From: Gnetum montanum
Lineage: Eukaryota; Streptophyta; Gnetopsida; Gnetales; Gnetaceae
Direction: 5' to 3'
DNA length: 64,000 bases
NCBI GenBank assembly: GCA_015680685.1
Contig: MNCI01003660.1
Span: 1,257,449 to 1,321,448 of the forward strand
The notes under the pieces were generated by a model, which saw only the letters and a program-made list of their open reading frames with translations, did no database searches and had not been told where the DNA came from. Of this stretch, positions 34,756 to 47,804 are shown one piece after another (position 1 is the stretch's first letter; every line of letters starts with the position of its first letter). Made by a program: the position numbers and the translations under genes.

Positions 34756-35618
34756 TGATGAACCACATTATGTTGGCCCCAACATTGGGTACATGACGTT
34801 GGAGCCGCAACATCTCATACGTGATGTCAGGGTCTTGATATGACATGTTGTAAGCAACATCAGAGCATCTACCTTAGGTTTATAAATACCATGCCTAGGC
34901 TCCCGTTTGGAGTTTTCAATTTAGTTTTTAGGCAGAGTAGCGAAGCTTTTTCCATTTCTTTTCCTCAAAGTTAGAATATTTTTTGAGTTCCCGCAGAAGG
35001 AGTCTAAGTGTGTATGGTTCTTTATTCGAGCATTGATGTACCTTAGCATAGCAGTGTGACAATAATAAAACAAACTCTTTTGACAATCCTTGTAGCACTG
35101 TGAATAGCTTAATATTTTCTTTAATGCATTTTACTTTCATGCTCTTTATTTTAATGCATTTGAGTGAAGCAATTTATTTCTAGTAGTTAATGAACATGAG
35201 CATGACCACTTCGAGCATTCATATAGTACTTGGTAATCCAACAATGTTTAACGTTTGGTAGCCCAACAATGTTATATGTGTTCAGGATGTGTCCAGGAAA
35301 GTGGAATGGTTACTTGTGTTAGGCTAGCTAGACAATAGATGGATTAGATATTTAATTACTCTACTCTTCATTTTTTTTGTAGGTGACCAAATCCATATAA
35401 TATAAAGTAAGAAAAATCATATACCTCAATTAAACTTAAAACCATACCCTTGAAGCTAACAAGTGTAATTGGGAAGACAACGAACATATTTAATGCCATT
35501 TCACTTCCTAGAGGAGCTAGTGCATTAGATAACTATAGGTCCATGGAATTCGACCGAATCACATGTAACGCCTTAGTGATTTATATGGTTAGGCATAGGG
35601 GTACCTCACCACTCATCA
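34756..35618 (+). repeat. Element C 5' LTR (first assembled copy)
   Basis: 863 bp, starts TGATGAACC and ends CACTCATCA. It matches the LTR at 63862 to the window end. U3 has repeated GACGTT, GATGTC and CAACAT motifs; TATAAATA is at 34881. It is followed by a decayed primer-binding site at about 35620-35637 in the position of the B site. Confidence 0.85.
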
Positions 35619-36634
35619 TTAGCATCATTTTTAGGGATCTTTTTATTGTTTTGTGTGCTATCTAGGACCTAGTGAAAATATTTAAATCGTTAGAAAAAAC
35701 CTTAGAGTCATATCTTATTTCACAATTACTACAACAAATTATCATGGCACATTGTGATTTTTATTTACTAACTAAAAATGTCTTGTGCTCACAGGAGTGC
35801 TTCTCTGTCCAAGGCTGATAGAGTTAATTCACCAAAGCCTCAATAGTATCGAATTAGATATACTCATCTTGATGAGTATGTGCCGAACTTCACCTTCATC
35901 CTACACTAGGATGAACAGTTTTGATGGTGTGACATGGAGGAAAACATTGTGTTGCCACCTAATCATGTTGCTCTTGCAATGCTCTATCAAATTCTTACAT
36001 GATGTGGTCTTCAAGACCAACATGGGGAGTATATTATGGAAGATGCTAATGTTAAGGATTATCATCCCACTGAAGCATAATGTTTGCAGGACTAACAACT
36101 AGAATAGTGTTATGAATTTTTGAAGAAAAAGGGCTTAATGATTTTCCATTCCTGTTGTACCAACAAGCTAGCGGGGAACCCTTCTTTAGGGGTTTTCCAT
36201 TCTGTGAAACTCCTCTCTTTAACTTCAATGATGGAGGTCAAAACTAGAATTCACACTCCACAGTTCACAATCCTAATTCTGGTAATAAGGGATCTAATGA
36301 CAATGAAGGATTTGGAGGGGCAAATCAAGATAGGGATGNAATATTACCACTAATCCTTTCCATATCACAAGCAACTTTTCCTATTTTTGCATAAATTCCA
36401 CACATGCTAATTTAATCAATAAAGGAAATGCCATTAAAAATCACTATTCTCAAAAATATACTAATAAACATATTATGATAAAATAAAACTAATTTAATTT
36501 TAATATAAAATTAGTAGCTATCACACCAAATGGCAACAAGGTCATAAAATGCATCTAAAGAAAGAAAGAAAACCATTCCATGCAATGCTTCCAAGCAATC
36601 CTCATAAAATATTGCTACAATCAATAATGGGGTT

Positions 36635-37497
36635 TGATGAACCACATTATGTTGGCCCCAACATTGGGTACATGACGTTGGAGCCGCAACATCTCATACG
36701 TGATGTCAGGGTCTTGATATGACATGTTGTAAGCAACATCAGAGCATCTACCTTAGGTTTATAAATACCATGCCTAGGCTCCCGTTTGGAGTTTTCAATT
36801 TAGTTTTTAGGCAGAGTAGCGAAGCTTTTTCCATTTCTTTTCCTCAAAGTTAGAATATTTTTTGAGTTCCCGCAGAAGGAGTCTAAGTGTGTATGGTTCT
36901 TTATTCGAGCATTGATGTACCTTAGCATAGCAGTGTGACAATAATAAAACAAACTCTTTTGACAATCCTTGTAGCACTGTGAATAGCTTAATATTTTCTT
37001 TAATGCATTTTACTTTCATGCTCTTTATTTTAATGCATTTGAGTGAAGCAATTTATTTCTAGTAGTTAATGAACATGAGCATGACCACTTCGAGCATTCA
37101 TATAGTACTTGGTAATCCAACAATGTTTAACGTTTGGTAGCCCAACAATGTTATATGTGTTCAGGATGTGTCCAGGAAAGTGGAATGGTTACTTGTGTTA
37201 GGCTAGCTAGACAATAGATGGATTAGATATTTAATTACTCTACTCTTCATTTTTTTTGTAGGTGACCAAATCCATATAATATAAAGTAAGAAAAATCATA
37301 TACCTCAATTAAACTTAAAACCATACCCTTGAAGCTAACAAGTGTAATTGGGAAGACAACGAACATATTTAATGCCATTTCACTTCCTAGAGGAGCTAGT
37401 GCATTAGATAACTATAGGTCCATGGAATTCGACCGAATCACATGTAACGCCTTAGTGATTTATATGGTTAGGCATAGGGGTACCTCACCACTCATCA
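36635..37497 (+). repeat. Element C 5' LTR (second assembled copy)
   Basis: An exact copy of 34756-35618, displaced by 1879 bases. This copy is contiguous with the full C gag and is the one to use when reading element C. TATA box at 36760; decayed primer-binding site at about 37499-37516. Confidence 0.85.
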
Positions 37498-37656
37498 TTA
37501 GCATCATTTTTAGGGATCTTTTTATTGTTTTGTGTGCTATCTAGGACCTAGTGAAAATATTTAAATCGTTAGAAAAAACCTTAGAGTCATATCTTATTTC
37601 ACAATTACTACAACAAATTATCATGGCACATTGTGATTTTTATTTACTAACTAAAA

Positions 37657-40235
37657 ATGTCTTGTGCTCACAGGAGTGCTTCTCTGTCCAAGGCTGATAG
37701 AGTTAATTCACCAAAGCCTCAATAGTATCGAATTAGATATACTCATCTTGATGAGTATGTGCCGAACTTCACCTTCATCCTACACTAGGATGAACAGTTT
37801 TGATGGTGTGACATGGAGGAAAACATTGTGTTGCCACCTAATCATGTTGCTCTTGCAATGCTCTATCAAATTCTTACATGATGTGGTCTTCAAGACCAAC
37901 ATGGGGAGTATATTATGGAAGATGCTAATGTTAAGGATTATCATCCCACTGAAGCATAATGTTTGCAGGACTAACAACTAGAATAGTGTTATGAATTTTT
38001 GAAGAAAAAGGGCTTAATGATTTTCCATTCCTGTTGTACCAACAAGCTAGCGGGGAACCCTTCTTTAGGGGTTTTCCATTCTGTGAAACTCCTCTCTTTA
38101 ACTTCAATGATGGAGGTCAAAACTAGAATTCACACTCCACAGTTCACAATCCTAATTCTGGTAATAAGGGATCTAATGACAATGAAGGATTTGGAGGGGC
38201 AAATCAAGATAGGGATGCAGACAAGAAGGAAAATCATGATTGTGTTCACCATCACCGAAGAGGCAGTAGTAGGCACCATGATGGTGTTGGTTTTGATTTC
38301 TCTTCCTCTTTGTCATCATCTTCTTCTTCTAGCTCTGACCATGATCGTAGAAGGCAATATTGTGATGAAGGTGATCAAAATGAATGAAACAACCAACAAG
38401 ACCAAAAAAGCCAAAGGAACCATTGGGAAAAATAAGATCTAGGGCACATACATTCAATAAAGGCACATCACCATGAACAAAGGGGTAGTAGAGGGAATCA
38501 TAGGCACTATAATCAAGGCCTTGATGAGCCTCTATTTACTACTTGAAGTATGCCTAACATTGTAAAGGTAGTTAGAACTCCAACAAGGCATGTGAAAGAT
38601 AGCCAAATCAAATGATTAGACATGAATAATATTACTTGATTTGAAGGAGGATATAACTCTAATCCACAAAATCATCTTCAAGCTTTCCAAGATGCATGTG
38701 CCTTGCAAAAAATAAAGAACGAGTGGCAAAAATTGAAGTTGTACCCCAAGACACTCATTAAAGAAGAAGAAAACTAGTACTAATCTTTAGAGCTGAAATC
38801 TATCAGATGATAGAATACCATGCTTGAGTTGTTCAATGTTAAGTATCAAACGTACTATAGAGTGTCCAACTTAAGGGAAAAAATTCAAGGGTGAAAAAAA
38901 GGAAGACATGAACCCTTGGATGCTATCGTTGCTTGATACTATGCCTTGATGCACAAATATCCTAGCAATGATTATTCTCAATTGGTTCAACTTTGTCACA
39001 TTATAGATGGGCTTCATAATAAACCAAGGGTGTCTATGCCCAAGGGTGATTGTTAGAACTAAGTGTCCATCAAGTACAAAGATTAATAGAGTAGGTTGCC
39101 AAAGAGGAGGGTGAACTAAAAAAAAGAAAAAGTGTAGAGGAGTACAACTATGATCCTTTTATCTACAACATGGATGTTCAATTCTGCAACAGTGAGGATG
39201 AATCCGTCTTTGATGAGGGTGCATAAGAAAGCCTTGCCACTTTAACAATTCCAATATAAACTTACAACCAAGGTTGATTAGCTAAGGGACTCAATGGACA
39301 ACAGATTTCAAGTTGTTCTTAAAATTTCTAAGTTTAAAGAACAAAGTAGTGAGTGTGAGTGCAAGAGGTGCAAAGAAGCTAAATGTGCATATTATAAAGG
39401 TAAGAGCAAGATTACTGCAATAAAAGAGGTTGTAGATAGTAAATCAGATGATGATCATGGATGTGATGTTTGTTAGTACAAACATCCTAAGGGATGTTTC
39501 CCCATTGTGTCACATCTATAGGAGTCTAGAATGTATGCCTTACATCCATGAAATACACAAAGGCAAAGATCTAGAAGGTTACCTTATCCTTAAGGTAATC
39601 TCAAGCAATTCCACTAGCAACAACCGTATTATCCAAGTGGAGCTTCACTACAAGTTTATGAATAGTATTAATAATGTTAGCAACCACAATCTTGGGCATT
39701 GGCACTGCTAAGATAATAGTACCCTTATCGATAGCTTGATCCATATGGTTATCACATGTAGCAACCCATGTCTCCACACGACTCCTCCAATCACATTTCT
39801 AATTTCCAGCCTCACAACCATCCTTTAGATTATTACTGAGCTCATTTGCCACATGGAATAAGGAATACCACCTCTTATCCTTATCCTCCTCCTATCCCTA
39901 CACATACTCCTCCAATTACACAGCTACCACCTGCTCCACCAATGTAGGGTGAACTGCCCACTCAACTACAACAACATAATGCTACGAGGGTTGTTAATTT
40001 GCAATCCAATCATCAATCGAAGGGGACAAATTCTTGATCAAAGAAAAGATGTTTTTTTCAACTCCATAGTCCACCTAAGCCTTCACCTACACCTATAATT
40101 GAAAACCTTGCTTCTACCTCTTCCTCCATATCAAATTCCTTCAAGCCTTCTTGAAACTAAACTCTACCAAGGATCCATATTGTAATGCTCACTCATAGTG
40201 TGTCTGATTGGGTCCATGTAGGAAACCTTCCCAAG
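37657..40235 (+). pseudogene. Element C gag (Athila-like)
   Basis: The start codon at 37657 (MSCAHRSASLSKADR) aligns with the B start; an identical truncated copy begins at 35778. The N-terminal segment YRIRYTHLDEYVPNFTF matches B, and the same H-stop-DEQ TAG occurs in both. A serine-rich stretch is near 38290-38350. The capsid core is at about 38620-39050 (NHLQAFQDACALQKI, KLYPKTLIKEEEN). The knuckle CDVC-stop-YKHPKGC is near 39466-39503. Many stops and several frameshifts are present, so it cannot be translated whole. The 147-codon frame at 37999-38442 is largely out of the gag frame. Confidence 0.75.
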
Positions 40236-40900
40236 AAATTAGCTAATCCTAGAAGTCCTCTAATTTATTTGTATATTTTTTGGAATCAATCATGCAAGGC
40301 TCTTCTCAATTTAGGTTCTGGTATTAATTTGATTTCTCATAAGATGTACACTGCTTAGAACCTGCCTCCTCTAAAGAAGAGTGACATCAAATTGGAATTG
40401 GTAAACTAGTCTATCATTGTTCCATTGGAACTGGTAGAAGACATTGTGACCACTATCCTAGTGATCAAAGTGGAGAACTGCAAAGGGGACTTTCCAATCA
40501 TTATGGAAAAGGCATGGCTAAGCACCATCGATGTAAGAATGGACATTAGAGATATTTTCTTGGAGATATCTAAAGAAAATGCATTTGGAAAGATCAAGAA
40601 AAAGAGAGTTTCATGCATCACGTATAGTGATATAGCATGCAATTGTGTGCAGAAACTTTGGGCCATAAGACAAGCATCTATCTCTACATGCAAGCAATGT
40701 GCGCCAGAAGTAGGAATTCAAAGGTATCTATATGCACTAGCCACAACACAGGAGGGCATCCAATTGTTGACCACTAATTCAAAATGCAGCACACTTTACA
40801 TGGAACCAACTAAGAGCCTAACATGTGCATATGTCACTGGCATGGATGAACTAGAGTAGGTTCATCCCCAACTCTCCGATGAAATAAATGATGATACTCA
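40236..40900 (+). pseudogene. Element C protease
   Basis: The active-site segment reads ALLNLGSGINLIS near 40300, with Asn in place of the catalytic Asp, so the enzyme would be inactive. The second block is FPIIMEKAWLSTID near 40492-40535. The 144-codon frame 40425-40859 carries the C-terminal extension and ends in MDELE-stop, matching A and B. It leads into the linker before RT. Confidence 0.75.
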
Positions 40901-41443
40901 CTAGGGAGAGATGGAAATTCCTGAAAAATCCAAATAAGAGCCCCTTGAGCTAAAAATATTACTACCTAGAAGGGAATATGTATTTTTATAGAATGGAAAG
41001 CTAGTTATAATCAATGCAAAACTTACTCTAGAACAGATGAAGATGCTATTGAAAGTAGTTGAAAGATGGTTAGCAACATTTTCTTGGTCATATCCTGAAC
41101 TCATAGGGATTGATCCTAGGATATGCCAGCATTACATCTACACTAACCTAGCCATGAAGCCAAAAAAATAGCCACAGAGGTGGTCGACCCCAAATTGAAG
41201 AAAATTATTAAGGAAGAAATTGAGCAACTCCTCAAGGCAGCGTTCATCTATCCCATTATGGATAGCAAGTGGGTTAGTGCACTTGTAATTGTGCTAAAGA
41301 AAGGTGAAAAGTGTTGGGTCTACATTGATTTCAAGCTACTAAACATGGCAACATTCAAGGATTACTTTCTGTTGTCATTTGTTGACCAGGTGCTCAACAC
41401 AATATCTAAGCATTACTACTATAGTTTTCTATATGGTTATAGT
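40901..41443 (+). pseudogene. Element C reverse transcriptase, N-terminal part (interrupted by E)
   Basis: Linker residues (EPLEL, then SWSYPELIGIDPRIC near 41085-41120) precede the RT fingers, with the 88-codon frame 41180-41446 containing KGEKCWVYIDFKLLN and the FLYGYS segment. The frame is cut at 41443 by the LTR of element E. The missing remainder resumes in frame at 59452 with GYNQI. The last five bases (ATAGT, 41439-41443) are duplicated at 59447-59451. Confidence 0.85.
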
Positions 41444-43262
41444 TGAAAGACCCTAAATTTTCAAGGCACTCTTGCTTCACTAGGGTCTTGGAATTGAGGC
41501 AAACATTTCCACAAGTGTAGCCTCATGACCATTTGGCAAGAAATGGATTCTCTGAGTTCAGACTGTCCAGTTCGAAAATTTTGCTACCTCCAATGCTGAC
41601 AGGCCCGACGAACTCTCTGGTCTGCCCACCTGGACAATTCATCCGGCTGATAGTTTACTTAGAAAACATGCTAGGGGTTGTCGATGGTGCTCAGGATGCG
41701 CAAAATAGTTCGACAAGTTTTCTAGTGAAGAAGTTTGCTACACTACGCTATGCTATGTAGTGTAGCAGGCCTCAGAAGACAGTTGCTCAAACAAACAAGT
41801 GTAAACTATTGCAACACAAACTACTACACTATGCTATGCTATGCAACATAGCAAGAGCAAAACAGAAAGTCCCACCAAGCACTCTGGCCTTCAAAACTAG
41901 TTACCTTGTTCAAACTTCAAGTCTCTTAGCAAAAGTCTCTTACTAGAAAGTGGTAGATTAAGTAAAAAGCAGGATTATGCTAGCTTCTACGCTGTGCTAC
42001 GCTACATAGCATAGCATAGCATAACAACAATTCAAAGGCAGCAATGAGCATTGCAAATACAAGTTCAGCAAGTTCACAAGTCTCTCTTCGCAGAAAGAAA
42101 AAGTTGCAGTTATTAGCATAGTCGAGCATTAGACAAGCATCCAAAGCTTCAACATGATTTGCAGATAAAGCCAGCTGCTACGCTATGCTATGCTACATAG
42201 CGTAACAAATATTTAAATCAAACAAAGTGCTACAAAATTTGACCCGATGTGCGCCAAGGCTTCCAGTAGATGAAATTAAACTTCAACATGATTTTTTTCT
42301 TCAAAATGGTGGCTACGCTGTGCTACGCTACATAGCATAGCATGACGTAGCAAACTACTATGCTATGCCAACTTGCTATGCTACATAGCGTAGCACAGTG
42401 TAGCAGGCAGCTACGCTACCCCAATGTGCTTCATTCCTTGTTTACATTATTGGCACACCTGATTCCAGCATCTCCAGTTTCGACATCATAATTGCAATGT
42501 GACAAGTTCATGACCAGCTTTGCATGTTCATACAGTATGGACAGCATCTCGTGGGTCTAGGACATGCAGCACTCTAGCCTCATTTCTCCTATGCTCCTAG
42601 CCCTATATATACCTCGATGAACAACACTCAAAGGGTTGGCAAATTGGCAAATTCTTGGCTCTTGGTAATTGGTTGGCAAAAATTTAAGTGGTTGGTAAAA
42701 TTTGGGCAAGTTGGTAAATTTGTGCAAAGAGTTGGCAAATCTGGTTAGCAAATTAGCAATTCAAAATATCTGCATTTTTTGGTTGGAATTCTGTTAGCAT
42801 TTTTTTATTGGCTTTCTAGAATTTTACATTGTTGGCTTTTGAGTCCACGTTCAAGAATATAATTGGCCTACTTTGAGCATTTTGGTTACCTTTGGGATCT
42901 CTATGCTTCCTAGTGTTGCGCAACCATTGTATCCACCTTAACAAAGTGAAGCCGCAAACTTGAGGTAGTGCATTTTCTAACTCTAGTTTGCTTTACATTC
43001 CTACTCTTTATCATCACATTTTACATCATTTTTGCTTCATTGCATTTAATAATTATTATATTGCATTATAAATATCACTTCAGCTTTACATGTTTACAAA
43101 AGGTTAAGTTACACTGACGAAGTCTTTGTCTAATTAACCAGACCATTCAGGGTGCCCCGTTTCCATTTTTATCTAGCACAGCCCTCCCATGGATCCGAGG
43201 TTAAGATTGTTCGCCCGAAAACCTCTTGATGTTTCTAGCCACCAAAGTTTTTAGTTGCAATA
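41444..43262 (+). repeat. Element E 5' LTR
   Basis: 1819 bp. It contains at least five clusters of the palindromic GCTACGCTATGCTACATAGC family (41735-41765, 41820-41855, 41985-42030, 42172-42205, 42310-42415). A TATATATA box is at 42604. The 3' LTR lacks about 1 kb corresponding to roughly 42030-43033. The region 42620-42790 has a locally repeated TTGGCAAAT/GGTTGGCAAA phrase. Confidence 0.9.
42604..42611 (+). promoter_or_regulatory. Putative TATA box of element E 5' LTR
   Basis: TATATATA followed by ACCTCGATG, about 650 bases before the LTR end. It lies in the segment deleted from the 3' LTR. Confidence 0.5.
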
Positions 43263-43268
43263 GTTTTC

Positions 43269-43287
43269 TGATGCTAGAAGGAGGGCC
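43269..43287 (+). other. Putative primer-binding site of element E
   Basis: TGATGCTAGAAGGAGGGCC begins six bases after the LTR. It would read TGGCGCTAGAAGG... if two transitions (G to A, C to T) were reversed, a plausible tRNA-complementary sequence starting TGG. I do not assign the tRNA. Confidence 0.4.
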
Positions 43288-43510
43288 TTTTGGTGTCTTT
43301 TTCGTGTTTCACAGTAGTCCTGCATGCGTTTTGTACCTCATTATGCACCAGCGTAAATGTGACATCCTTTTGCGGTTGTTTACGCATTGTGTGATGCAGA
43401 TCGATCACTCCAACGGTTCCTCTACAATCTTGTAGGATAGAAAGCTTCTAATCACCTTATAATCTCTTTATTCTTTTTCTCATTTGCAAGCCCCTTTTAG
43501 CTTTACAACA

Positions 43511-46430
43511 ATGATTTCCCCAAGCACTGCTACTACCACCTCTAATGTTGAGGTTCCCCTCACGGTTCAAGGCACCACAAGTGCCAAGCAGCCGCCTAGC
43601 CCAGTGTTGGGGCACGTCGATCGCTTAGGTTCCAAAATCGAGCACTTGAGGGCTTGACCCAGCAATACGAACAATATAACTTTCTTTACACTAAGGTGCT
43701 GGAAAATATGCCCTTATATGCACAAGAACTTGCAAACAAATGTAGCTTTGAGTTCGCTTACTATAATGGGAGAGAATTTGTTCCCACTTCTGGCATTTCT
43801 ATCCCTCTAATGCAAACCCATCAATGGCTCATAGATCAGCTAATAAGGGTGACTAGGTCTAGGGAGTTGCGAGACACAGCATCTCATCATGATGAGACAT
43901 TCAAAGATGAGCAAGAGGAGCTGGATGCTCAATTCGAAGGTGGGGGTCAAACCAACCCTGCCACCATTCGTCCCACCCCGTCTTTCTGGACAAACTTGCT
44001 TTCGATCGCTGCTCCCTTCATCATCACATCCACATCTTCGCAACCTACAATTCCATTGACGACGGGTAGCCATGCCATGCACTTGGCATATCAATATGTC
44101 TACTCCCCTGTTTCATTCTCAGCCATTACTCCTTTGCCAACCATTCCCCAGTCCGTTCTTACATCACACCATACACCAATCATGGCTACCCTACCCCACG
44201 TTCACACCATACCTACCTCGCATTTGCATGTAGTCTCTATGTCCATTCTAACATTTTCACCTATCCTACCATTAGCAGCAGGCCCAGGCTTGTCCACATG
44301 GTGGATCCCATTCACTTCTCCTCCTACTTCACAACCATCGCAAATGTCCCACTACGCTCACCACCAGACACACCAGGTCTTGCAAACAGTACAACCAAGC
44401 ACAGGACTATGGTTGTCCCACTGGCCACACAAGCAGGCTACCTTGTAGCACAACCAACGGTTGTTGCTCCAATGGCACCACCTACCAGGGGGTGGATAGC
44501 CCAAGCAGCACCGTTCATAGGGGCCGTCCAAATGACATCGCCTATGGGTCACATTGCTACCCTTTCCACGCTACAGATGGGAGCTGCCATGGCAACTCCC
44601 CAACTGTCTGCATCACCCTCGGGTCTGGATCAAGTGTTCCAGCTTATCCAAACCCTTACTGAAGAAATTAAACGCCTCAAGGCTACTGGTTCTGACACGG
44701 TACAAGTCATGGACTTCTACTAGGATGATCCCATTAGCCCGACAGTCCCCATGCTAACTTTACCCCTTAGGATGCCACTCCCCCATTTCACTAAATACAA
44801 TGGGAAGGGTGACCCCAACGCGCATCTAGTCACATTCAGATATGAGTCCCTTCTTCTGCAACAATGGCTACATACAATCATTTGGGTCTTTGCCATGTCT
44901 CTAATGGGGAAAGCCCTGGACTAGTATTGTGCACTTCCACGCTCCTCCATTTTAACCTTAGAGGAGCTCCTGACTAAGTTCTTGATGCATTTCAAGTATA
45001 ACTTGACATCAGAGGTCACGCTAGATCAGCTAATGATCATGAAACAAGACCCACTAGAACTAGTCTAGAAGTTCATACAGTGGTGGAGTGCTACCCTTAA
45101 TAAGATCTGCAAGCCCATCACATAGGCCCATCTGCTGACCGTTTTTAAGGGTGCAGTAAATGACCTCATCAAGTCCAAACTGTACTATCTTGCTTCTTGC
45201 ACTCTTAGTCAGGCTTTCACTTATACTAAGAGCATACAGGATGTGGCTGAGGTAAGCAAAGACTCAGCCTATGTTGCATATAAGAATACCTTCATGAAGA
45301 ACAACAAAGACAAGGGTAAGGTTGCAATAGCCATAGTGGCTGCTGTAGCCAATGAAGCCAAGCCCAACAACAACAAGAATAACAAGAAGCCAACCACATC
45401 AGCAACTAACCCCACACCCAAATAGGGCAACACACCTCAACCTTCCACATCTACACCCGACACATCTGCATCACCTAAACAAAACTTTGAGTGTAAAGAT
45501 CGCTCTAAGGATACCCCACTACCTGTCAAGCGTTCAGATCTTCTGAAGTAATTACTGGCGATGGGGTACATCCAACACAAGCAGATGTTGGAGAAGGGAA
45601 TCAAAAAACATTGACGATATTGCAAACTCCTTAGGAACCCCTCTTTGGCTTTGCCTAATGATCCCCTAGTTCCTAAGGGTTTCAAGCTGGAGCATTTCTG
45701 CGACTACCATCAATAGTGTGGTCATGACATGGATTAATACATGGCATTAAAAGATGAAATCCAAAGGATGATTGATCAAGGGAAACTGGTTCTGGACGAA
45801 AGTAACCCAGTGCGTCCTGAAAACCAATCTCTGCACGTTTACATGAATCCTGTTAATGCCAAAAATGCCAATTATATTACCAACACCATCGACGTTGACA
45901 GTAATCCTAAATCACCCCAACAACCATTTGTGGTCTATGTACCTTAATGTAGTGCACTAGCACCACCAACGGCAAAACAAACTCCGTAGCAACAGTTTGT
46001 CTTGAGAGTCCCTCCTTGGACATTCACCGAGGCACCACCTGTAAGAAAAACCACTCCACCACCTCATGCATTAACACCGTTAGCACCATTTTTCATCAAG
46101 GGGCCGAGCCACTCAACAGTTCCCAGCCCACATAAGACATCTTCACAGCCTTCTCGTCCAAAGAAACGAGAAGGGAATTTCATAGGTGAGGCATCGATAG
46201 AATGTATTGCCCCAGGTACTTCTAAACCTATGCCCTCACCCCCTACATCTACATCCTCATTGCCAAAAGATGACATTGCTACACGTGCATGGTTGTCACT
46301 AGCTAGCCCGAAAGGATCTGATCCCAGACTCGAAGCTATCCCTCCTCGGGAAATTTGTCTCCTGGGATGAATGGAAGAGGAGAAAGGCAGTAAACAGAAA
46401 GGTGGCCCTAACCTTTTAAGCGCTTTCACT
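43511..46430 (+). pseudogene. Element E gag (Tat-like)
   Basis: The likely start is 43511 (MISPSTATTTS); a frame change at about 43650 leads into the open frame ending at 44448, and another at about 44400 into the frame from 44298, which then runs without frameshift to 47318. The N-terminal region is Pro/Thr/Ser-rich. The capsid core is at about 44760-45250 (LPHFTKYNGKGDPNAHL, then FKGAVNDLIKSKLYYL). A Lys/Asn-rich linker follows at 45243-45425, then a knuckle-like segment FCDYHQ-stop-CGHDMD near 45697-45738. Interruptions are mostly TAG where Gln is expected (for example LV-stop-KFIQ at about 45064). The gag of element F is its homologue. Confidence 0.8.
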
Positions 46431-47318
46431 TAGGTCAAGCAAGCTCTAAAATAGAAAAATACAACGTATGACTTGATCATGACTTCTACCGCATATCATG
46501 AGGCTCTGGTTCACATGTTAATGGTAATTCCAGTTGATGAGAACATGCTAGCAGACGAGAAAGAAATTCACTTGGTCATGCTTGCTTCTGCGCCTGCAGA
46601 ATCACATCCATCCTAATTGACTTTTTACGATGATTCCATTAGGGAAGATCCTAAAAAGGGCTAGGTGACTACAACACCTCTTTTCATCATAATTCGGGTC
46701 AATCAACATAAGATTTGAAGGGTACACGTTGATGATGGGGCTGCTATGAATATCATCCCATTCCCTATTGTGGATAAATTGGGTTTGGTCGACTAGATTA
46801 GACCCATGACAACGTCATGCTTGAAGTCATTTAACGAGGCATGGGTCATGGTGTAAGGCATGGTCCACATTGACTTTGTGGTAGGGGACCAGTTCCCCAC
46901 GAATGCAACATTCATCGTGGTCGAAGAGATGCCCAGGTTTAACCTAATCTTGGGGAGATCATGGTTAGCACAACTTAGGGTTGTCTCTTTGCCCATACAT
47001 CAGGAGATCAATCTATCCTATGCAGGTAGGGAGGTGGTGATCCATGGCGATGAGGTGGCAACACAAGCCATAAACAACATAGATATGGAATAGGGTTTGG
47101 AGGTCATAACCTCTGAAAACGAAGTGCCTGTATCTATAAATACTAACTTCTTAGCAAAAGAGCCAGCCCAGCACACCAGCTCAAAAAATGAAAATGCATG
47201 GGCCAAGTTGCCCTTCCAAGTGAAGGACAATGATGTAGATGAAGGTCGTAGCAAAGTGTCTCTGCCTTATGCCTTGCCCAATCCACGATGGATTAGGAAG
47301 AAGTTACACATAGCATAG
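46431..47318 (+). pseudogene. Element E protease
   Basis: It is in the same frame as gag. The active-site segment is HVDDGAAMNIIPF near 46727-46765, and NLILGRSWLA is near 46939-46968. The frame 46860-47093 is open. Beyond the second motif are residues found also in element F (GREVVIHGDEVA), then a tail to 47318 with LPYALPNPRW. The next coding domain (RT) starts only at about 53420, so about 6 kb of non-pol sequence separates protease from RT. Confidence 0.75.
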
Positions 47319-47452
47319 CAGCCCCACTACTTCCTACCCAGTTAACATCCATTGTACATTGATTGCTTATTCACTTAGCATCCATCCATCTAAGCTAGCT
47401 ACACCAACTTACTTTTTATTTTCAATTGTTAACATAGCTTCTATTTATGTTA

Positions 47453-47632
47453 AGGCCCAAAATGGCCTAAAACTAGCGGTGGCCCAAAATGGCCTAAAAA
47501 TATATTGTGCCATGGCTTGAAATGGTCTAAAACTATACTACCACCCCATGGCCCGAAATGGCCTAAAACTAGCAGCGGCTCCAAATGGCCTAAAACTACA
47601 CGCAGCTTGAAATGGCCTAAAACTAGGGCACA
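47453..47632 (+). repeat. Minisatellite 1 of element E
   Basis: About six imperfect units of 27-35 bases with consensus AATGGCCTAAAACTAG. It follows the protease stop and precedes the 3' end of the antisense gene. Confidence 0.8.
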
Positions 47633-47804
47633 TTAAAAAACATTAAAAACATAAAAAATTGAAACTGATCGCATAGACAAAATACTTAATGCATAAACTA
47701 GAGTAGCATCAATCTTTCCATAATATATTTTTCATTCAAAATTTCACTTAGAAAATGTTTTCAACAATTTTACAAAAAAAATACAAAATCAAAAACCCTT
47801 ACTA

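Larger units (their letters stand above)
34461..38217 (+). repeat. Perfect 1878-bp direct repeat around a single N (probable assembly artefact)
   Basis: 34461-36338 and 36340-38217 appear identical (offset 1879), with only the N at 36339 between them. All open frames recur with identical translations (for example 34928-35140 and 36807-37019). The first copy breaks off mid-gag at GGGATG; the second continues into the rest of gag. The repeat begins outside the LTR, in unrelated flank, so it is not an LTR pair. Overlapping contig ends joined without merging explain it best. Confidence 0.9.

Noticed and set aside
34756-37497. Two close LTRs as a short LTR element or tandem insertion
   Set aside because: The identity extends beyond the LTR on both sides and ends at an N, so it is the assembly duplication and not an element.
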